A stretch of DNA of 64,000 bases, taken from NCBI GenBank assembly GCA_910579015.1, contig CAJTRO010000004.1:1-64000 (forward strand), in the 5' to 3' direction. Numbering within the stretch: position 1 is the first letter of the stretch; each line of letters begins with the position of its first letter. The notes beneath the pieces are model-generated. The model did no database searches. It was not told the origin of the DNA and was given only the letters and a program-made list of their open reading frames with translations. Below are positions 59,759 to 64,000 of the stretch, one piece after another. Source of the stretch: an uncultured Dorea sp. (GTDB lineage Bacteria > Bacillota_A > Clostridia > Lachnospirales > Lachnospiraceae). Both the position numbers and the translations under genes were made by a program.

Positions 59759-60775
59759 ATGCAAAATGCACAAAAAGGAGGTGAGGAAAATGGGGCAACC
59801 ATAAGAGAAGTGGCAAAAAAGGCAGGGGTATCTCCGGCCACTGTTTCAAGATATTTTCATGGAAAGTGCGTGGTTACAACAGAGACAGCAAAGAAAATAG
59901 AGGAAGCGGTCCGGGAACTTGCATATATACCGGTATATAAACAGAAAAATCCCGGGGTTGTAGCTGTTCTGATTCCAAACTTAAAGCTGGCATATTTTAG
60001 CGAAGTATTGAAGCGATTGCTGGAAGCAGTACCAAGGTACAGTTACAGAATGGTATTTATTCCTATTTTGGAGAAAGGAGATGCGTATAAGCAATTTTTT
60101 AAAGAATTGGACATTACAGGGGTAATCTATCTGGAAGAAAATACAGATCAGGATATGTTGAATTATATTGCGGCTAAAAACATTAAGACGGTTATGTTTG
60201 GTGCGATCAGCGCGGACAACAGATGTAAGATGATCCATATTAACGATTTGGCGGCCGCATACGAGGGTGCAAGACATTTGCTTAGTCTTCAGCATGAAGA
60301 GATTTTATTTTTATCTGATTATGCGAAGAGTATCAGCTCCGGGTTTCAGAGAATTACTGGCTGTAAAAGAGCCTTTGAAGAATATGGCCTGGAGTTCGAC
60401 GAGAATAGAGTAAAATTCGGGGATCTGACGTATGAGAGTGGATGCCGTATGACCGCGCAGGCAATCAGAGAGGGGATTTCTTTTACAGCCGCTTTTGCAT
60501 TCAGTGACGAAGCCGCTTTGGGGGTGATCAGCACATTGTCAGAGGCGGGGCTTAGGGTTCCGGAAGACGTGTCGGTCATGGGTTTTGACGGACTTAGTTT
60601 ATCCAGACAGGTGACTCCTAAGCTTACGACTATCACGCAGCCCATTAATGATATGATTGAGCATACGCTGAACACTTTTCAAAGTCAGAAAAGAGAAGAA
60701 AATATAGAGATTACACTGCCTTACCGCTTAGAATACGGTGAAACCTGTACGATCAACCATAAAAGAAAAGAGTAG
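59759..60775 (+). CDS. LacI-family transcriptional regulator, unusual start region
   Basis: A LacI-type regulator. The helix-turn-helix is ATIREVAKKAGVSPATVSRYF; the effector domain has SDEAALGVISTLSEAGLRVPEDVSVMGFDG. The frame is open from ATG 59759 (338 residues), which has only GGAGA close by. A near-perfect site AAGGAGGTGAGG (59775-59786) instead serves ATG 59790, which reads only MGQP and stops. One more G in the GGGG run at 59792-59795 would give MGATIREV. The true start is therefore unclear. Confidence 0.85.
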   Translation: MQNAQKGGEENGATIREVAKKAGVSPATVSRYFHGKCVVTTETAKKIEEAVRELAYIPVYKQKNPGVVAVLIPNLKLAYFSEVLKRLLEAVPRYSYRMVFIPILEKGDAYKQFFKELDITGVIYLEENTDQDMLNYIAAKNIKTVMFGAISADNRCKMIHINDLAAAYEGARHLLSLQHEEILFLSDYAKSISSGFQRITGCKRAFEEYGLEFDENRVKFGDLTYESGCRMTAQAIREGISFTAAFAFSDEAALGVISTLSEAGLRVPEDVSVMGFDGLSLSRQVTPKLTTITQPINDMIEHTLNTFQSQKREENIEITLPYRLEYGETCTINHKRKE

Positions 60776-60790
60776 ACATGGAGGTACGAG

Positions 60791-62077
60791 ATGAAAAAAG
60801 GAATGTGTATGATACTGACAATTTTGATGGCCGGTTCTATAGCGGCTTGCGGGAATTCTAAGGAAGATGGAGGGCAGGAAGGAACAAAAAAGGGGAGTGG
60901 AGATGAGAAGACAAAGATTACGTTTGCACTTTGGGATGAAGTACAAAAGCCGGTATTTGATGAGATTGTGGAGAAGTTTGAGGCAGAAAATACGGATATT
61001 GACGTGGAGGTGCAGTTGACTCCATGGTCACAGTATTGGACGAAGCTTGATGCAGCTATGGGCTCTGACAGTGCGGCAGATGTATTCTGGATGAATACAT
61101 ATCTGCCCAAATATGCGGAGGCCGGCGTTCTGGAACCTTTGGATGAATATATAGAACAGGATAAGATAGATATGGAAGATTATGTAAGCGTAGTAAAGAA
61201 TGCTTACAATTACAAAGATGTTCAGTATTGTATGCCAAAAGGGATGGACACTGTGCAGGTTTTCTACAACAAGAGCATATTTGAAAAGTATAATGTTGAA
61301 GAGCCGAAGGCAGGATGGACATGGGAAGACATGAAGGAACTGGCAGGGCAGTTGAAACGTGGGATTGAGAATGAAGGATCAGATGAATATCCTATTCTGA
61401 TGGAACTTGATCCTCAGCCGTCATTCTTCAATTTTATCAGTCAGTCAGGGGGATATATCCTGAGCGATGACGGGAAGCAGGCAGGATTCGAGAAGCCGGC
61501 GTCTGTAAAAGCATATACCGATATAGTGGAATTAATAGAGGAAGGATTGATGCCGGGAAGTGAAGTGCTTTCAGATACGAAGGGAACAGATCTGTTCCTT
61601 TCGCAAAAGGGTGCGATTCTTTTTATGGGATCCTGGAAAACCGCAGTAATTGACGAAGTAAGCTTTGCGGCTCAGGTAGGAACGATTGCCATGCCGGCAA
61701 AGGAAAAGGGGAATCAGAGTGTTATAGGAGGTCTTGGGTATGCGGTAAATTCCAGAAGCAAAAATAAAGATGCCGCATGGAAGCTGGTAAAATATCTGTC
61801 AGGAGAAGAATCGAACAGGATGCAGGCGGAGGCCAGGGCAGATGTGCCGGCACTCATACGTGCACAGAAGTATTATAAGGCAGAACACATAGATGTTGAT
61901 GTGATATTTGATGTGGCGGACACAGGGTTTGCATTTCCGACATCATCTAGTGTGGCAGAGTGGCTTCCTGCCGTAAATGAGATATCGGCAAAGATTTTTG
62001 CCGGGGAATTGACGCCGGAAGAAGGATGCAAAGAGATGCAGAAAGTAACGCAGAACGCTTTGGATAATGAATCATAA
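60791..62077 (+). CDS. Extracellular sugar-binding lipoprotein (CUT1 type)
   Basis: A 428-residue solute-binding protein of the MalE-like family. The lipobox is SIAAC with Cys20. Family features include FEAENTDIDVEVQLTPWSQYWTKL, DVFWMN and KYLSGEESNRMQAEARADVPA. It should capture an oligosaccharide or amino sugar. GGAGGTACGAG lies upstream. It follows the LacI gene by 15 bases. Confidence 0.93.
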   Translation: MKKGMCMILTILMAGSIAACGNSKEDGGQEGTKKGSGDEKTKITFALWDEVQKPVFDEIVEKFEAENTDIDVEVQLTPWSQYWTKLDAAMGSDSAADVFWMNTYLPKYAEAGVLEPLDEYIEQDKIDMEDYVSVVKNAYNYKDVQYCMPKGMDTVQVFYNKSIFEKYNVEEPKAGWTWEDMKELAGQLKRGIENEGSDEYPILMELDPQPSFFNFISQSGGYILSDDGKQAGFEKPASVKAYTDIVELIEEGLMPGSEVLSDTKGTDLFLSQKGAILFMGSWKTAVIDEVSFAAQVGTIAMPAKEKGNQSVIGGLGYAVNSRSKNKDAAWKLVKYLSGEESNRMQAEARADVPALIRAQKYYKAEHIDVDVIFDVADTGFAFPTSSSVAEWLPAVNEISAKIFAGELTPEEGCKEMQKVTQNALDNES

Positions 62078-62147
62078 AACGAGACGGAGGCGCCGCACAA
62101 GATGGACTTGGCGGCGTTCCGGTTGAAATTGACAGAGAGGTTGTTCA

Positions 62148-63050
62148 ATGAAATGGCAGAAAAAAAGCTCCCTGCGACGACGGGAGACTATGACAGGTTA
62201 TTTGATGATTACGCCTTTAATGGCAGGAGTGACGGTTTTTTTTATCGGAGCTTTTTTCCAGAATATTTATTATAGCTTTACAGATAAGTCTAGCTTTGGA
62301 ATACCAAGAGTTGTAGGTTTGAAAAATTATGTGGAGTTGTTTCATGACGATTCATTTTACCAGGCACTTCTTAACACTATTTTGTATGTAGTTATTTGTG
62401 TGCCGGCGGTAGTGATATTAGCTGTGTTTCTGGCAGTCCTCCTCAATTCAAAAATAAAAGGAATTGGAGTGTTCCGCGTCTGTATATTTTTGCCGGCTGT
62501 TACGCTGCCGGCGGCGATCGGGCTGTTATGGAAATGGCTGATGAATTATAAATTTGGTATTTTTAACGAGATTTTGGGAATGCTCGGCGCAAAGCCAGTG
62601 GCATGGCTGTCGGATTCACGTATAGTACTATTCTCTATAGCCGTGGTATTTGTCTGGGCAAATGTGGCATATCAGGTGATCGTACTGCTTGCCGGCCTTC
62701 AGGGGATACCGGCATGTTACAGGGAGGCGGCCGCAATTGACGGGGCAGGAAGGATACAGAGTTTTTTCAGGATCATATTGCCGTTATTGTCACCGTCTAT
62801 ATTCTTTGTCAGTGTTACGACGGTTATAAATGTCTTTCAGATATTTGACTTGATCTATTTGATGATTCCGCAGGGAAGCAGTGGGACAGAAGCCTCCCGG
62901 TCTCTTGTAACCTATTTTTTTGAGCAGTCATTTGTAAAATTCCATAAGGGATATGGGGCGGCGATCAGCCTGATGCTGTTTCTATTGATTTTGTCAGTTA
63001 CAGCGTTGCAGATGATATGTCAGAAAAAGATGGTATTTTATGATGACTGA
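62148..63050 (+). CDS. CUT1-type sugar ABC permease (MalF/UgpA-like)
   Basis: A 300-residue permease with six membrane helices. The cytoplasmic EAA loop is EAAAIDGAGRIQSFFRIILPLLSP. The start ATG 62148 is preceded by AGAGAGGTTG. It pairs with the next permease. No ATPase gene is present in the visible operon. Confidence 0.92.
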   Translation: MKWQKKSSLRRRETMTGYLMITPLMAGVTVFFIGAFFQNIYYSFTDKSSFGIPRVVGLKNYVELFHDDSFYQALLNTILYVVICVPAVVILAVFLAVLLNSKIKGIGVFRVCIFLPAVTLPAAIGLLWKWLMNYKFGIFNEILGMLGAKPVAWLSDSRIVLFSIAVVFVWANVAYQVIVLLAGLQGIPACYREAAAIDGAGRIQSFFRIILPLLSPSIFFVSVTTVINVFQIFDLIYLMIPQGSSGTEASRSLVTYFFEQSFVKFHKGYGAAISLMLFLLILSVTALQMICQKKMVFYDD

Positions 63051-63082
63051 TATGGGGATGTTAATTGCAAGGAGGATGGAAG

Positions 63083-63898
63083 ATGAGAATAAGAAAATGG
63101 GGGATATATCTTTTGCTTGTCCTGTGCTCTGCCGGGACAGTCGGACCGTTTCTGTGGATGATCCTGACTTCTTTTAAGTCATATGAAGAGAGTATCAGGA
63201 TACCGCCTACGATTTTACCAGAAGTTTTTACAGTGGGAAGCTATCAGGAAGTCATAGACAAATTTCCCTTTTTTGAATTTTATATTAATACATTTTTGGT
63301 CCTTTTATTTACTATCGGGATTGAGCTTCTGATCTGTTCTATGGCGGCATATGCATTTGCCAGACTGCATTTCCCGGGGCGGGATGTGATTTTCATTATA
63401 CTTTTGGCATTAATGATGGTCCCGGGACAGATATTTTTAGTACCTAATTATGATATTATGGTGAAACTGCATCTTGCAGACACTGTGACGGCTCTATGGC
63501 TTCCAAAGGTATTCAGTGCGTTCGGCACGTTTATGCTGAGAGAATTTTTTAAAGGTCTGCCAAAGAGCCTGGATGAAGCGGCAATGCTGGATGGATGTGG
63601 GTTCTTTCAGATATATTACCTGATTTTGCTGCCGTTGTTAAAACCGGCGCTGTCATCTCTGGCAATATTGACTGCCATTTCTACGTTCAAGGATTTGATG
63701 TGGCCGTTGATTGTAAATAATTCTATGGAAAAGATGACGTTGTCGGCCGGACTGGCTATGCTGATCGGAGAACATACGACATATTATCCGCAGGTTATGG
63801 CAGGAGGCATGATTGCCATACTGCCTATGATGATTATTTTTTTCCTTTTTCAAAAACAATTCGTAGAGGGAATTGCCACAACAGGCGTAAAACAGTAG
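63083..63898 (+). CDS. CUT1-type sugar ABC permease (MalG/UgpE-like)
   Basis: A 271-residue permease. The EAA loop is DEAAMLDGCGFFQIYYLILLPLLKP. I chose ATG 63083, with AAGGAGGATGG upstream, over a longer frame from 63065. Together with the previous permease it would form the channel. The energising ATPase is probably a shared MsmK-like protein encoded elsewhere, as in many Firmicutes. Confidence 0.92.
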   Translation: MRIRKWGIYLLLVLCSAGTVGPFLWMILTSFKSYEESIRIPPTILPEVFTVGSYQEVIDKFPFFEFYINTFLVLLFTIGIELLICSMAAYAFARLHFPGRDVIFIILLALMMVPGQIFLVPNYDIMVKLHLADTVTALWLPKVFSAFGTFMLREFFKGLPKSLDEAAMLDGCGFFQIYYLILLPLLKPALSSLAILTAISTFKDLMWPLIVNNSMEKMTLSAGLAMLIGEHTTYYPQVMAGGMIAILPMMIIFFLFQKQFVEGIATTGVKQ

Positions 63899-63909
63899 GA
63901 GGTTATAGA

Positions 63910-64000
63910 ATGGTTGATATTTTGGCAGTTTGTGCACATCCGGATGACTTGGAGGTTTGTGCGGCGGGAATATTTGCGAAAGCGAAAAAAGAAGGATTAA
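63910..64000 (+). CDS. PIG-L family deacetylase, 5' part (cut by window edge)
   Basis: The first 30 codons read MVDILAVCAHPDDLEVCAAG. The AHPDD motif is the zinc-binding signature of the PIG-L/LmbE N-acetylglucosamine deacetylase family. TAGGAGG is 11 bases after the permease stop and just upstream of the ATG. In this operon it suggests that the imported compound carries an N-acetylated sugar; the rest of the gene lies outside the window. Confidence 0.8.
   Translation, partial: MVDILAVCAHPDDLEVCAAGIFAKAKKEGL

Noticed and set aside
1..64000. tRNA, rRNA, prophage or insertion-sequence genes
   Set aside because: None could be recognised by eye. The only mobile-type genes are the Rpn copies, which lack visible terminal repeats. 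A covariance or profile search could still reveal small RNAs.

Overview
The window looks like the chromosome of a spore-forming, anaerobic Gram-positive Clostridium-class bacterium, most likely a gut Lachnospiraceae. The evidence is a Tad/Flp pilus operon of the firmicute type, class C sortases with LPSTG pilins, a BofA homologue, a reverse rubrerythrin next to a PerR regulator, MecA, DUF2508 and TSCPD-type small proteins, strong AGGAGG ribosome binding sites with some TTG/GTG starts, and canonical TTGACA-17-TATAAT promoters. This is inference from gene content; no rRNA or tRNA is present to confirm it.

Layout. (1) 1-1.9 kb: Rpn-type PD-(D/E)XK nuclease genes in one intact copy, one copy cut by the window edge and one broken remnant, with an in-frame 12-bp repeat that differs in number between copies. 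(2) 2.9-19.6 kb: a large surface-fibre locus. It holds two small genes of unknown role, a Ser/Lys signal peptidase, a 2050-residue LPSTG adhesin with six Cys/His repeats and an apparently dead CHAP domain, a major pilin, two class C sortases, an unanchored pilin-like protein, two TasA-like proteins with SipW-type signals, a fused two-module surface protein and a SipW-type Ser/His signal peptidase. The locus combines sortase-built pili with a SipW/TasA module. (3) 19.7-23.6 kb: an AI-2E-family transporter, then an AT-rich decayed stretch with two frameshifted genes, an intact MntA/HepT-type toxin-antitoxin pair and remnants. (4) 23.6-33.5 kb: housekeeping and stress genes (rubrerythrin, PerR, NlpC/P60 hydrolase, DUF1858, MecA, GH18 hydrolase, amidase, Sua5, DUF2508, BofA) plus a candidate structured RNA at 27.7-27.9 kb.

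(5) 33.7-42.8 kb: a complete Tad pilus operon, including a 58-residue Flp pilin, two TadE-like proteins, a prepilin peptidase and a DUF6382-like protein. Its TadZ carries an unusual 19-residue repeat tail. A perfect 25-bp inverted repeat brackets the start of one TadE-like gene. (6) 42.9-48.9 kb: rhomboid protease, histidine kinase, HIT protein, ECF-like sigma factor, MurG, an anti-sigma-like membrane protein, a DUF6147-like secreted protein, a long RNA-type hairpin and a TSCPD protein. (7) 49.2-59.6 kb: a sugar operon with dehydrogenase, RbsB/A/C/C-type ABC transporter, class II aldolase, iron alcohol dehydrogenase, FGGY kinase and SorC regulator; there is no isomerase. (8) 59.7-64 kb: a LacI regulator, a CUT1-type ABC importer without its ATPase, and the start of a PIG-L deacetylase gene cut by the window edge.

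A recurring feature is short degenerate direct or inverted repeats at operon joints (31.5, 34.7, 38.3, 40.0, 41.3, 48.4 and 56.9 kb). Several overlap start codons or Shine-Dalgarno sites. No CRISPR array, insertion sequence with recognisable ends, prophage or rRNA/tRNA gene was seen.
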